The notes under the pieces are model-generated. The model was not told the origin of the DNA and made no database searches. It saw only the letters and a list, made by a program, of their open reading frames with translations. Of a stretch of 64,000 nucleotides of DNA, positions 43,595-53,263 are shown in pieces (within the stretch, counting starts at the first letter, position 1; each line of letters begins with the position of its first letter). Location: contig NZ_LT629750.1 of the NCBI RefSeq assembly GCF_900105125.1, positions 6,041,001-6,105,000 of the forward strand, written 5' to 3'. The DNA is from Bradyrhizobium canariense. GTDB taxonomy: Bacteria; Pseudomonadota; Alphaproteobacteria; Rhizobiales; Xanthobacteraceae. A program made the translations under genes and the position numbers.

Positions 43595-43641
43595 GGTTGA
43601 AATCGGAGCATCACCGTGATGCGTATCCAACGGGGCAGCAC

Positions 43642-44445
43642 ATGACACAGCCATTCGCAGCCACTCGCAGGCCGTCAAGTCGCATGGCCGGCGTATTCGT
43701 CTTCGCCGGTGCTCTGGTGCTGGCGCCAGTCATCCTTCCAGGCGCCGCGAACGCACAGGTGCTCGGTTACGCGTCTTCACCGCAGACCTCCTTTCCTTCA
43801 GACAACATCATGGTTGCGCCCGGCCAACCGGCGCTGACCGATGACGGCGATGGCGGCGCGACGAACGTGCTGCCGGAGCGGCTGCGGCGCGCGATCGTCA
43901 ATCTCGACACCCGGGAAGCACCCGGCACCGTCATCATCGATACCGGCAACACCGCGCTCTATTACGTGCTCGGTCAGGGCCGGGCCATTCGTTATGGCGT
44001 CGGCGTCGGCCGGCAGGGCTTTACCTGGGCGGGTACGCAGACCATCTCGCGAAAGGCCGAATGGCCGGATTGGCATCCGCCGGCCGAGATGATCGCCCGC
44101 CAGCCTTATCTGCCGCGCTTCATGGCCGGAGGCCCCGGCAATCCGCTCGGCGCTCGCGCCATGTATCTCGGCGCCAGCGAATATCGCATTCACGGCACCA
44201 ACGATCCCACCACCATCGGCAAGTTCGTATCGAGCGGCTGTATCCGCCTGACCAATGAAGATGTTGCAGACCTCTTCAGCCGGGTCGATGTCGGCACCAA
44301 GGTCGTGGTGCTGCCGAAGAGCGGGCCGCATCTCCAAGCAAGGGCTGCGATGCCGGTGCGTGCGGCGGCAACGGCCGCCCGCCCCGCGATCACGAGGCTG
44401 CCCTCGGGTCGCGAGGCCATGAATCTCTCACCGTCGATCAACTGA
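43642..44445 (+). CDS. L,D-transpeptidase (YkuD domain)
   Basis: Periplasmic enzyme that makes 3-3 peptidoglycan cross-links or attaches proteins to murein. The 267-residue product has a signal peptide (about residues 14-42, ending ANAQ) and a YkuD domain with the signature HGTNDP...SSGCIRLTNEDV; the catalytic Cys is C200 and the His lies 15 residues before it. The ATG at 43642 is preferred; an in-frame ATG at 43684 would shorten the signal region. The EcfG promoter upstream suggests stress-time wall remodelling. Confidence 0.9.
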   Translation: MTQPFAATRRPSSRMAGVFVFAGALVLAPVILPGAANAQVLGYASSPQTSFPSDNIMVAPGQPALTDDGDGGATNVLPERLRRAIVNLDTREAPGTVIIDTGNTALYYVLGQGRAIRYGVGVGRQGFTWAGTQTISRKAEWPDWHPPAEMIARQPYLPRFMAGGPGNPLGARAMYLGASEYRIHGTNDPTTIGKFVSSGCIRLTNEDVADLFSRVDVGTKVVVLPKSGPHLQARAAMPVRAAATAARPAITRLPSGREAMNLSPSIN

Positions 44446-44473
44446 GATCCGCAACCTGCTTCGGGAGCCGAAC

Positions 44474-45139
44474 ATGAGCAGGAGATCAGGCAAGCGGTCG
44501 AGATCAGGCGTGGCGGCGCTGGTTTGTACCCTGGTGACGATCCTGGGCTTGTCGACCGCCGCGCAGGCAGAGGACTTTCTGTCGGCGCTGTTTGGCGCAT
44601 TCGGCGGCGGCCGGTCGCACGCCCCCGTGATCCGGCTGCCGTTCGGCAATGAGGGCGACGGCAACGCATCCTCCTCTTCGTCGAGCGAGGCTCGCCCGCG
44701 CTATGTCGGCGGTCAGGCCTATTGCGTGCGTAGCTGCGACGGGCGCTATTTCCCGATCACGGGGCCCGACAATGAAAGCAAGGCGGCGTCGTGCAATAAT
44801 TTCTGCCCGGCGAGCGAGACCAAACTCGTCTATGGCAGCAGCATCGACAACGCCGCAACCGAGAGCGGCAAGCCTTATTCCGAATTGCCGAATGCGTTTC
44901 GTTACCGCAATGAAATTGTCGCCGGCTGCACCTGCAATGGCAAGGACCAGTTCGGCCTCGCGCCGGTTAACATCGAGAGCGATCCGACGCTTCGCAAGGG
45001 CGACATCGTCGCCGGCGTCAACGGGCTGATGGTGGCCGGCCGAGGCGCGGACAAACGCGGCGCCTCGCTGAATTTCTCGCCGGTCTCGGCATCGGTGCGC
45101 GCGAAGTATCAGCGGGTGCCGATCGTAGCGTCGGAATAG
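44474..45139 (+). CDS. DUF2865 domain protein, secreted
   Basis: A 221-residue protein with a signal peptide cleaved near AQAED and a DUF2865 core containing six regularly placed Cys: AYCVRSCDGRYFP (near residues 82-94), SCNNFCPAS and AGCTCNG. The Ser-rich linker (SSSSSS) precedes the core. Function unknown; exported Cys-rich proteins of this type are common in Rhizobiales. It follows the L,D-transpeptidase by 28 bases and may share its transcript. Confidence 0.85.
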   Translation: MSRRSGKRSRSGVAALVCTLVTILGLSTAAQAEDFLSALFGAFGGGRSHAPVIRLPFGNEGDGNASSSSSSEARPRYVGGQAYCVRSCDGRYFPITGPDNESKAASCNNFCPASETKLVYGSSIDNAATESGKPYSELPNAFRYRNEIVAGCTCNGKDQFGLAPVNIESDPTLRKGDIVAGVNGLMVAGRGADKRGASLNFSPVSASVRAKYQRVPIVASE

Positions 45140-45173
45140 CAGCGCCGCCTGATCAGTTGGCCCGCGACCGCCA

Positions 45174-47267
45174 TCAGGCCGCGCGGATCTTGCCCAGGAA
45201 TTGCGTGACCTGGCTGCCCAGTTGCTGGCTCTGAATTTCCAGCGTCTTGGAGGCGACCTTCACATTTTCGGCGGCTGCGGCCGCGGCGTCCGCGTCGGCT
45301 TTCACACCGGTGATGTTGTCCGAAACGTTCTTGGTGCCTTGCGCGGCATGCTGCGTACTGCGGGAGATTTCCTGGGTGGCGGCGCCTTGTTCCTGGACCG
45401 CGGCTGCGATCGCGGTTGCGACCTCGTTCACCTCGCCGATGATGCTGCCGATGCCCTTGATGGCGTCGATGGCGTCGCCGGCCACTTTTTGAATGTCGGC
45501 GATTTGTTCGGAGATATCTTCGGTCGCTTTGGCGGTCTGGCTCGCCAGTGATTTGACTTCCGAAGCCACCACCGCGAAACCGCGGCCGGCCTCGCCGGCG
45601 CGCGCCGCCTCGATGGTCGCGTTCAGCGCCAGCAGATTGGTCTGGGCGGCGATGGTGTTGATCAGACCGACCACTTCGCCGATCCGGCCGGCCGACTTCG
45701 CCAGTCCCTGGACGGTGCTGTCGGTCTCCCGTGCCTGATTGACCGCGCGGCTCGCGATCCCGGCCGCATGCGCCGCCTGCTGGCTGATATCGTTGATCGA
45801 AGCGCTCAATTCTTCCGAGGCGGAAGCGACGCTCTCGACGCTCATCGAGGCCTCGCCGGAGGCTTTTTGCGCGACTTCGACGCGCTCGTTGGTTTGCCGT
45901 GAGACCGTGGACAGGCCCGACGAGGTTGTCCGCATCTGGCCGGACGCGTCACCCAGTTGCTGCAGCGTGTGACGTACCAGGCTTTCGAATTCGCCGACAT
46001 GGGCTTCGATCGCCTGCTGACGCGCCACCGCGCCGGCGTTGCGGTCGCGCTCCTGCGCTTCGATCCTGAGCTTGTCGACAGCTTGCTGCTTGAAAGTTTC
46101 GAGTGCACCAGCCAGCGCGCCGATCTCGTCCTGGCGGTTGCCATAGCCGCTGTCGACGGTGAGGTCGCCGGCCGCGACTTTCAGCATTGCGTCGCGCATA
46201 TTGTGCAGCGGCTTGATGACGCGGCGGCTGACGGCCATCATGGCGCCGATGGTCAACGCGATGGCGAACGCGAGCAGCACGAGCTGCAGGATCAGCGAGT
46301 GCTGCGCCCCGACGCGCAAAGTGGCGCTGCGCTCCTTGGTCGAGTTGAGCGCCGCGTTGGCGACGGCGACGGCCGCTCCAAGCTTCTCCACGGTAAATGG
46401 GCTCCATTTGTCGGCCGGCATTTCCGGCTTTTCTCCCGCGATCAAGGAAGCCATCAGCCGGTCACGAAGGCCGGCATAATCCTTATCGAAATAAGCGATC
46501 TTGGTCGCTGCCATCGCGCTGGTCAGCGCCGGAATCGGTTGCATCCCGGAGATCGTCAGTTCCAGCGCTTTCCATGCAGTGTCGGTGCCGCCGACGAGCT
46601 TTGTATAGGTCTCGCGCGCATCGGGTCCGACGTGTCCGGAGCCAAGTCCGCTCGAAACCAGAAAAGAGATTTCCCCACCCGTGTTACGCAGCAGCCACGC
46701 GGTCTGTTTGATCGCCAGCAACTGGTCGATGGCGGCGTCGTCATGGTTGACCGATGCTGCGAGCGCGCCCGACAATTTATCGAGATGGTCGAGCAGCAAA
46801 TTCGTGTTCGCCATATACTCCTTGCCCAGTGCGGAACGGCGCGAGGCCAGCGGCTTGCCGATCTCTTCCCAGAATTCCTTCTGCTCGGCCGTAAGGAGTT
46901 TGAACAGGCGATCGAACTCGGCCGTCAACGCTTGTCCTTGGGAGTATTCCACCGTGGCGAGCGCGGCCAGCGCGCGGGCCATGTTCGGCATCTCCTCGTC
47001 GCGAAGGCCGCGAATATATTTTTCGATGTCGCTGCTCATGGGCTGGTCGGCATTCAGCACCCGCAGCGTCGAGGTGCGATCGCCGCGCATGTCGTTCATG
47101 GCCTGGAACAGATCTGCCGAGACGTCGGCGATGACCGAGATGCGATTGGCGGTCTGCAGGCGCCCCCAGGAATCCCAGGCGTTGAGCGAGAATCCGACCA
47201 CCACGCAGACGGAGGTCGCCAGGATTACGATTTTCAAAAGCGCGGATACGGTCAGACGATTCAGCAT
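45174..47267 (-). CDS. methyl-accepting chemotaxis protein
   Basis: Membrane chemoreceptor of 697 residues: an N-terminal helix (about 10-30), a long helical periplasmic sensor region (about 35-315), a second helix (about 320-340), a HAMP domain, and a cytoplasmic signalling domain with the tip sequence [21 protein letters not shown] and a coiled coil. GGGGGG stands a few bases before the ATG at 47267, preferred over an in-frame start at 47288. Ligand unknown. No other chemotaxis gene is in the window. Confidence 0.92.
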   Translation of the reverse strand: MLNRLTVSALLKIVILATSVCVVVGFSLNAWDSWGRLQTANRISVIADVSADLFQAMNDMRGDRTSTLRVLNADQPMSSDIEKYIRGLRDEEMPNMARALAALATVEYSQGQALTAEFDRLFKLLTAEQKEFWEEIGKPLASRRSALGKEYMANTNLLLDHLDKLSGALAASVNHDDAAIDQLLAIKQTAWLLRNTGGEISFLVSSGLGSGHVGPDARETYTKLVGGTDTAWKALELTISGMQPIPALTSAMAATKIAYFDKDYAGLRDRLMASLIAGEKPEMPADKWSPFTVEKLGAAVAVANAALNSTKERSATLRVGAQHSLILQLVLLAFAIALTIGAMMAVSRRVIKPLHNMRDAMLKVAAGDLTVDSGYGNRQDEIGALAGALETFKQQAVDKLRIEAQERDRNAGAVARQQAIEAHVGEFESLVRHTLQQLGDASGQMRTTSSGLSTVSRQTNERVEVAQKASGEASMSVESVASASEELSASINDISQQAAHAAGIASRAVNQARETDSTVQGLAKSAGRIGEVVGLINTIAAQTNLLALNATIEAARAGEAGRGFAVVASEVKSLASQTAKATEDISEQIADIQKVAGDAIDAIKGIGSIIGEVNEVATAIAAAVQEQGAATQEISRSTQHAAQGTKNVSDNITGVKADADAAAAAAENVKVASKTLEIQSQQLGSQVTQFLGKIRAA

Positions 47268-47390
47268 GGAACCCCCCAAAGCTTCCATGCTTTTGGCCCA
47301 GAAAAGGTAAAAATTTAGACAGTATTACTGCCGTAAAATGGAGGCCGTTGAAGATATTCGGTTTTCCGGAAAATTGAGGGTTCCCCAGGT

Positions 47391-47416
47391 GGAACCGGAC
47401 GGACATCCTAAGCGTT
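47391..47416 (+). promoter_or_regulatory. EcfG promoter of the 51-aa membrane protein gene
   Basis: GGAAC (47391-47395), 17 bases, CGTT (47413-47416). Both boxes match the consensus and the 17-base spacing is within the accepted range. The ATG is 35 bases downstream. Confidence 0.7.
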
Positions 47417-47450
47417 AAGACATTTCTAACGCCATCCTTGGGGGCTATCG

Positions 47451-47606
47451 ATGATTGTCAGCGCACTCGTCACATTTCTCGTCGTTATTCTCATTCTCTA
47501 TCTGATCAACATGTTGCCGCTGGATGGGCGCGCCAAGCAGATTTGCCGGGTGGTCGTCATCATCCTCGGCGTCATCTCGCTGTTGAAATACATCGCGGTG
47601 TTCTAG
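47451..47606 (+). CDS. Thivi_2564-type small membrane protein (51 aa)
   Basis: The product has two hydrophobic helices (about residues 1-19 and 30-50) joined by a short polar turn with LPLDGRAKQI, the layout of the Thivi_2564 family of unknown function. ATG 47451 follows GGGGG at a usable distance, and a strong terminator comes directly after the stop. It is a one-gene unit with an EcfG-type promoter. Confidence 0.75.
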   Translation: MIVSALVTFLVVILILYLINMLPLDGRAKQICRVVVIILGVISLLKYIAVF

Positions 47607-47623
47607 CGAGCTATCGACGAGCC

Positions 47624-47653
47624 AAAGCCCCGGCGATGGCCGGGGCTTTTTAA
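47624..47653 (+). terminator. rho-independent terminator
   Basis: AAAGCCCCGGC, loop, GCCGGGGCTTT with T run following (GGCTTTTTAA). It ends the 51-aa membrane protein gene; csbD converges from the right. Confidence 0.88.
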
Positions 47654-47674
47654 TTCTCGTAGCAATCTATTGCT

Positions 47675-47875
47675 CTATTTCAGCGTCTTGAACCAGTCAT
47701 CCACATCCCTGTGGATCTGATCCTTGGCGAAGCCATAGCGCTGCTGCAGCTTGCCTTCGAGCTGCTCGCGCCGACCCTCGATCACGTTGAGATCGTCGTC
47801 GGTGAGCTTGCCCCATTTTTCCTTGGCGGCGCCCTTGAACTGCTTCCAGTTTCCTTCAACCCGGTTCCAATCCAT
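47675..47875 (-). CDS. csbD: CsbD family stress protein
   Basis: A 66-residue hydrophilic, helical protein of the CsbD family (MDWNRVEGNWKQFKGAAKEK is the hallmark). The family is stress-induced in many bacteria; its molecular role is unclear. AAGGAG stands six bases before the ATG at 47875, so I choose it over the ATG two codons upstream, which touches the ribosome binding site. A consensus EcfG promoter lies upstream. Confidence 0.9.
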   Translation of the reverse strand: MDWNRVEGNWKQFKGAAKEKWGKLTDDDLNVIEGRREQLEGKLQQRYGFAKDQIHRDVDDWFKTLK

Positions 47876-47907
47876 CGCCATCTCCTTTTGAGGTGAGATA
47901 GCTGTTC

Positions 47908-47932
47908 AACGGACGGGCAACTCAAACGTTCC
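47908..47932 (-). promoter_or_regulatory. EcfG promoter of csbD
   Basis: On the reverse strand GGAAC (47932-47928), exactly 16 bases, CGTT (47911-47908): full consensus, with a predicted start about 25 bases before the csbD ATG. Confidence 0.8.
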
Positions 47933-47947
47933 GGGCGTGGCGCGAGC

Positions 47948-50110
47948 TCAGCCGGCCGCCTTGGCTTCCCGGCGCCGTGCCGTCAGGATGTATTCGGTGT
48001 AGCCGTTCGGCTGCTCGCGTCCCTTGAAGATCAGGTCGCAGGCGGCCTTGAACGCGACCCCGTCGAAGGAAGGCGCCATCGGCCGGTAGAGCGGATCGCC
48101 CTTGTTCTGGCCATCCACCACGACCGCCATGCGCTTGAGCGATTCCATCACCTGGGCCTCGGTGATGACGCCCTGATGCAGCCAGTTGGCCAGATGCTGG
48201 CTCGAAATGCGCAGCGTGGCGCGGTCTTCCATCAGGCCGACGTCGTGGATGTCAGGCACCTTGGAGCAGCCGACGCCCTGATCGATCCAGCGCACGACAT
48301 AGCCGAGAATGCCCTGGCAATTGTTGTCGATTTCCTGCTTCACATCGTCGGGCGCCCAGTTCGATTGCGATACCGGAATGGTGAGGATGTCGGACAGTTT
48401 GGCGCGCGGGCCGCCCTTCTCCAGTTCCTGCTGGCGCGCCAGCACATTGACCTGATGATAATGCAGCGCGTGCAGCGTCGCGGCGGTCGGCGACGGCACC
48501 CATGCGGTGGTGGCGCCGGCCTGCGGATGCCCGATCTTCTGCGCCAGCATGTCCGCCATCTTGTCCGGCGCGGCCCACATGCCCTTGCCTATCTGGGCAT
48601 GGCCGGGCAGGCCGTCGATCAGGCCGATATCGACGTTCCAGTCTTCATAGGCCTTGATCCAGGGCTGGGCCTTCATGTCGTTCTTGCGGATCATCGGACC
48701 CGCTTCCATCGAGGTGTGGATCTCGTCGCCGGTGCGGTCGAGGAAGCCGGTGTTGATGAACATGATGCGCTTCAGCGCATTCTGGATGCAGGCCTTGAGG
48801 TTGACCGTGGTGCGGCGTTCCTCGTCCATGATGCCGACCTTCATGGTGTTTTCAGCCAGCGACAGCATCTTCTCGACGCGGCCGAACAGCTCGCAGGTCA
48901 GCGCGACTTCGTCGGGGCCATGCATCTTGGGCTTGACGATATAGACCGACCCGGTGCGGCTGTTGCGCATTTTGCCGTTGCCCTTGAGATCGTGGATCGC
49001 GATCAGACCTGCTACCGCGGCATCCAGGATGCCTTCGGGAATCTCCTCGCCTTTATCGTCGAGGACGGCGTCGGTGAACATGTGATGGCCGACATTGCGC
49101 ATCAACAGCAGGCTGCGGCCGTGCAGCCTGAGTTCTTTTCCGTCCGGCGTCTTGTAGACGCGATCGGGGGTGAGCGAGCGCTTGAGCGTCTTGCCGCCCT
49201 TCTCGAAGTCAGCCGACAGCGTGCCGTCCATCAACCCCAGCGTATTGCGATAGACCAGCACCTTGTCCTCGGCATCGACCGCAGCGACGCTGTCTTCCAT
49301 GTCCAGAATGGTGCTGACGGCGGATTCGATGATCATGTCGGCCACGCCGGCCGGATCATCCTTGCCGATGGTGTGGCCGCGATCGATCCTGACCTCGATA
49401 TGCATGCCGTTGTTGACCAACAGGATCGCGGAAGGCGCTGCCGCATCGCCCTGATAGCCGGCGAACTGGCCGTTGGATTTCAGCGCGGTCGCGTTGCCGC
49501 TCTTCAGTTTGACGGCGAGCTGGCCGGCGATGATGCTGTAAGAGGTAACGTCGGTGTGGCTTCCGGTCGCCAGCGGCACGGCAGAATCGAGAAACGCTTT
49601 CGCTTTCGCGATGACCTTGTCGCCACGGGCCTTGTTGTAGCCCTTGCCGCTTTCGTTCGCTTCGTGCGGTATCGCGTCGGTGCCGTAAAATGCGTCGTAA
49701 AGGCTGCCCCAGCGCGCGTTCGCGGCGTTCAGCGCATAGCGGGCGTTGGTGAGGGGCACGACGAGTTGCGGTCCGCAAATCTTGCCGATCTCTTCGTCGA
49801 CATCAGCGGTTTCGACCTTATGCGTCGCCGGCTCCGGCAACAGATAGCCGATCTCCTTGAGGAACGCCGTGTAGGCGTTCATGTCGAACGGCTTGCCCTT
49901 GTTGGCGCGATGCCAGCCGTCGATCTTTGCCTGCAAGGAATCGCGAAATGCGAGCAATTCGCGGTTTTTCGGCCCGAGATCCCTGATGATGCCAGCGAGC
50001 CCGGCCCAGAACGCGTCGGGAGAAATCCCGGTTTTGGGGGCGGCTTCCTTGGCGATAAAATCATGGAGAACGGTGGCGACCTTCAATCCGTGGGCATCGA
50101 TACGCTTCAT
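47948..50110 (-). CDS. glcB: malate synthase G
   Basis: Condenses glyoxylate with acetyl-CoA to malate, completing the glyoxylate shunt. The product is 720 residues, full length for the G isoform. Visible active-site segments are [14 protein letters not shown] (near residue 270), GLNPGRHF-equivalent regions around [15 protein letters not shown], and the late catalytic Asp region near [14 protein letters not shown]. The ATG at 50110 ([11 protein letters not shown]) matches the family start; an upstream frame from 50191 is not conserved. It lies alone between csbD and the cys genes. Confidence 0.94.
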   Translation of the reverse strand: MKRIDAHGLKVATVLHDFIAKEAAPKTGISPDAFWAGLAGIIRDLGPKNRELLAFRDSLQAKIDGWHRANKGKPFDMNAYTAFLKEIGYLLPEPATHKVETADVDEEIGKICGPQLVVPLTNARYALNAANARWGSLYDAFYGTDAIPHEANESGKGYNKARGDKVIAKAKAFLDSAVPLATGSHTDVTSYSIIAGQLAVKLKSGNATALKSNGQFAGYQGDAAAPSAILLVNNGMHIEVRIDRGHTIGKDDPAGVADMIIESAVSTILDMEDSVAAVDAEDKVLVYRNTLGLMDGTLSADFEKGGKTLKRSLTPDRVYKTPDGKELRLHGRSLLLMRNVGHHMFTDAVLDDKGEEIPEGILDAAVAGLIAIHDLKGNGKMRNSRTGSVYIVKPKMHGPDEVALTCELFGRVEKMLSLAENTMKVGIMDEERRTTVNLKACIQNALKRIMFINTGFLDRTGDEIHTSMEAGPMIRKNDMKAQPWIKAYEDWNVDIGLIDGLPGHAQIGKGMWAAPDKMADMLAQKIGHPQAGATTAWVPSPTAATLHALHYHQVNVLARQQELEKGGPRAKLSDILTIPVSQSNWAPDDVKQEIDNNCQGILGYVVRWIDQGVGCSKVPDIHDVGLMEDRATLRISSQHLANWLHQGVITEAQVMESLKRMAVVVDGQNKGDPLYRPMAPSFDGVAFKAACDLIFKGREQPNGYTEYILTARRREAKAAG

Positions 50111-50275
50111 GATGGACTTTTCTCGCGAAAACGGCGGGTTACACGCTGCTTTCGGAACGAAAACAGCAGAAACGCTGCAAAGCGCAGCCATAACAGCCTT
50201 TTACCGCTAAAGCGAAGGCCATGAGAAGACCCTTGGCGGCTCCTCAGTGCCTAACATAAGGGCTTACGGAAGCGC

Positions 50276-52192
50276 TCAGATGTTGGCGGCCAGATCCACC
50301 GGTTCGTCGAACAGAATGCCGGATTTCGTCAGCATCTGCTCGATTGCGTCGGTGGCCTCGGCGACCGAGCGCGTCGAGGTATCGATGGTCAGTTCGCTCG
50401 CCGCCGGCGGCTGGTAATCATTGCCGATACCGGTGAACGCGGGGAGCGAGCCTGCGCGCGCCTTGGCGTAATGGCCCTTGGGATCGCGGCTCTCGCACAC
50501 TTCCGCCGGCGTCGCGACATAGACTTCGCGGAACGCCGTGTCAGCGATACGGCGCGCCGCCGCGCGGTCCTCCGCCGAGGGCGATACCGCGGCGACGATG
50601 GCGACATGCCCGTTGCGGGCAAGATGAACCGCGACTTCAGCCAGCCGCCGAATGTTCTCGGCGCGGTCTTTCGGCGAGAAACCGAGATCGCTGTTGAGGC
50701 CGGCGCGCAAGGTGTCGCCGTCGAGCAGGATCGGCGAGCCGCCCTTGCCGAACAGCCGGCGTTCGAGCGCGCGCGCCAGCGTCGATTTGCCGGAAGCGGG
50801 CAGGCCCGTGAGCCAGACCACGGCGCCGTTATGCCGGTAGCGCGCCGAGCGCTCGTCGGGCCGCAGTGCGGATTCCACCGGCACGATATCGACGGGAACG
50901 GCGCGTTGTCCGGCATCGACCGACAGCACGAGGCCGCCGCCGGCAATCCGGCCATTGACCTCGATCACGAGGCGTCCGGTGCGCGGATTGTCGCCATAGG
51001 GATCGGCGGCGATCGGTTGCGCCAGCGAGATATCGATTTCGCCGACATGATTGCGCGCGATCGATTTCGTTTCCTCGTTGGAGAGTTCGCCGGGATCGAC
51101 CGCCTTCTCGATGGCGACCACGGTCGCGCGGCTTTCCCTGGTGCCGAGGCGGACCAGGACCTGGTCGCCTGTCGACAGCGGCCTGTCGTGCAGCCAGAAG
51201 ATGCGCGCGCGGATTCGCCTGGTATCGCGCGGGCTGTGTCCGGTGTGAGCGATCACGTCGCCACGCTCGACGAAGAGTTCGCGGTCGAGCGTAATGCCGA
51301 CCGATCGTCCCGCGGTCTGTTTCCCTTTCACCGGGGTGACAGGCCAGCTCTCGACGCTGCGGATCTTGGCGATCTTGCCCGCGGGCATGATGACGATTTC
51401 GTCGCCGGCACTGAGGCTGCCGGACTCGATGCGGCCGGCGACAATGCGGCGGTCGTCGAATTTGTAGATCGCCTGTACCGGCAAGCGCAGCGCAAGCTGT
51501 TCCAGCGGCCGCGCGGGCTCCAGCGCGTCGAGCGCCTCGACCACGGTGGGGCCATCATACCATTGGATATTCGGCGTGCGCGCGGCAACGCCGTCGCCGT
51601 CGCGCGCCGAGATCGGAATGATCGCTTTCGGCGTGACGCCAAGGCCGGTGAGGTGCGCGGAAATCTCGTCGCTGATCGCCTTGAAGCGCGCCGCGCTGAA
51701 ATCGACGCGATCCATCTTGTTGACGACCACGGCGACCTGTTTGACGCCGAGCAGATGCAGCAGGTAGCCATGGCGCCGGGTCTGGTCGCGCACGCCTTCC
51801 AGCGCGTCGATGATCAAAACCGCGCCGTCGGCCTGCGAGGCGCCGGTGATCATGTTGCGCAAGAACTCGGCGTGGCCGGGCGCATCGATCAGCACCACAT
51901 CGCGGGAGTGGGTGCGAAAACGAATTTGCGTGGTGTCGATGGTGATGCCCTGGTCGCGTTCGGTCTGAAGCGCGTCGAGCAGAAACGACCATTCGAACGG
52001 CATGCCGCGCCGGGCGCTGACGGCCTTGAGCATCTCGAGCTTGCCCTCGGGCAGGCTGCCGGTCTCAAACAGCAGGCGTCCGACCAACGTGGACTTGCCG
52101 TGATCGACATGGCCGACGATGACGATGCGAACCTGCGGCCGGGTGGTGCCGTTGGGTGTTGCGGATACCGTTGCGGGGACGATCATGTTCAT
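50276..52192 (-). CDS. cysNC: bifunctional sulfate adenylyltransferase large subunit / APS kinase CysNC
   Basis: A fused enzyme, 638 residues. The N-terminal CysN GTPase domain (about 1-440) has GHVDHGKST (near residues 25-33), DAPGH and NKMD; with CysD it makes adenosine phosphosulfate. The C-terminal APS kinase (about 445-635) has GLPASGKST (near 461-469) and makes PAPS. The ATG at 52192 lies 24 bases after the cysD stop. Rhizobial relatives use the same fusion, often under the name nodPQ when dedicated to Nod factors; here the neighbours point to assimilation. Confidence 0.94.
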   Translation of the reverse strand: MNMIVPATVSATPNGTTRPQVRIVIVGHVDHGKSTLVGRLLFETGSLPEGKLEMLKAVSARRGMPFEWSFLLDALQTERDQGITIDTTQIRFRTHSRDVVLIDAPGHAEFLRNMITGASQADGAVLIIDALEGVRDQTRRHGYLLHLLGVKQVAVVVNKMDRVDFSAARFKAISDEISAHLTGLGVTPKAIIPISARDGDGVAARTPNIQWYDGPTVVEALDALEPARPLEQLALRLPVQAIYKFDDRRIVAGRIESGSLSAGDEIVIMPAGKIAKIRSVESWPVTPVKGKQTAGRSVGITLDRELFVERGDVIAHTGHSPRDTRRIRARIFWLHDRPLSTGDQVLVRLGTRESRATVVAIEKAVDPGELSNEETKSIARNHVGEIDISLAQPIAADPYGDNPRTGRLVIEVNGRIAGGGLVLSVDAGQRAVPVDIVPVESALRPDERSARYRHNGAVVWLTGLPASGKSTLARALERRLFGKGGSPILLDGDTLRAGLNSDLGFSPKDRAENIRRLAEVAVHLARNGHVAIVAAVSPSAEDRAAARRIADTAFREVYVATPAEVCESRDPKGHYAKARAGSLPAFTGIGNDYQPPAASELTIDTSTRSVAEATDAIEQMLTKSGILFDEPVDLAANI

Positions 52193-52215
52193 CTGATCAC
52201 TCAACTCAATGTCCG

Positions 52216-53121
52216 TCAGAGATAACCGGCAACGCGCAATCGTTCGAAAGCGTCTTCGGTTTCGTGATCGAGCGCGCGGCCCGCGCGTTCCGGCACCTTG
52301 GTGCCGTTGAGTTCGATCAGGATTTCCTCGATGTTCGACGCGGTCGACGCTACGGGATTGGTGATGTCCTGATCGCCGAGCGAGCGGTACCGCTTGCCGT
52401 CCTTGGCGAGATAAAGCGGAATGATCGGGATGTTTTCGCGCTTGGTATAGGCCCAGATATCGGCCTCGGTCCAATGCAGGATCGGGTGGATACGCAGATG
52501 CGCGCCCGGCGGCGGCGAGGCGTTGAATTGATCCCAGAATTCCGGCGGCTGGTCGCGCACGTCCCATCCGCCTTCGGTGCCGCGCGGCGAGAATACGCGC
52601 TCCTTGGCGCGCGTGGCCTCTTCGTCGCGGCGAATGCCGGCGATCAGGCCGTCGAATCCATATTTGGCGAGCGCGAGCTTCAGCCCTTCGGTCTTGCGTG
52701 CCGCCGATCGCGCGGCCGGCGGCAAGGTCGGATCAACGGCGTCGATCGGCGGGCAGGGTTCTACCCTGAGGTCGAGCCCCCATTCCTTGCCAAAGCAATC
52801 GCGAAACGCGTACATTTCCGGAAATTTCTTGCCGGTATCGACATGCAGGGCAGGAAACGGCACGCGGCCGAAGAAGGCCTTCCGTGCCAGCCAGATCATC
52901 ACATTGGAATCCTTGCCCAGCGACCACAGCAGCGCCAGTTTCTTCAGCCGCGCGAAGGCTTCGCGCAAAATGTAGATGCTCTGCGCCTCCAGCTCGTCGA
53001 GATGGTCCATGGAGGGGGCGGGCACGCGCGCTTCGGCCAGAATTTGTCGCACCGAAGATGCTTCATTCAGGCCCGTGGGAGGCAACCGGTCTCCCGCTGA
53101 AGTGTTGTCGAGAAGATGCAT
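52216..53121 (-). CDS. cysD: sulfate adenylyltransferase small subunit CysD
   Basis: Catalytic subunit of ATP sulfurylase, 301 residues, a PP-loop enzyme. Motifs include SLGKDSNVM (PP-loop, near residues 67-75), FPALHVDTGKKFPEMY and the C-terminal RSLGDQD. The ATG at 53121 follows AGGGTCAGAG; a frame upstream to 53169 is not conserved. It heads the leftward cysD-cysNC operon, divergent from cysG. Confidence 0.94.
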   Translation of the reverse strand: MHLLDNTSAGDRLPPTGLNEASSVRQILAEARVPAPSMDHLDELEAQSIYILREAFARLKKLALLWSLGKDSNVMIWLARKAFFGRVPFPALHVDTGKKFPEMYAFRDCFGKEWGLDLRVEPCPPIDAVDPTLPPAARSAARKTEGLKLALAKYGFDGLIAGIRRDEEATRAKERVFSPRGTEGGWDVRDQPPEFWDQFNASPPPGAHLRIHPILHWTEADIWAYTKRENIPIIPLYLAKDGKRYRSLGDQDITNPVASTASNIEEILIELNGTKVPERAGRALDHETEDAFERLRVAGYL

Positions 53122-53263
53122 CTCTGACCCTTGGCCGCTGGAGGCGAAAATTCTATAGTTGCGCTGCAATAGAGAAGAAATAATTTTCCCTTTGCGGGCA
53201 TTGAATGAGACATATATAGAAAATAATTCCAGTCAACCCCAGAAGTGGGGAAGAGAGTAGCGC
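53122..53263. promoter_or_regulatory. divergent control region of the two cys operons
   Basis: This 140-base region is strikingly AT-rich. It contains two related stretches, GAAATAATTTTCC (53177-53189) and GAAAATAATTCC (53219-53230), about 40 bases apart. They may be paired sites for a regulator of sulfur assimilation; the factor cannot be named from sequence. Confidence 0.45.

Noticed and set aside
48176..50224. 682-codon forward frame opposite malate synthase
   Set aside because: Mirror frame of glcB; no recognisable domain and no ribosome binding site.
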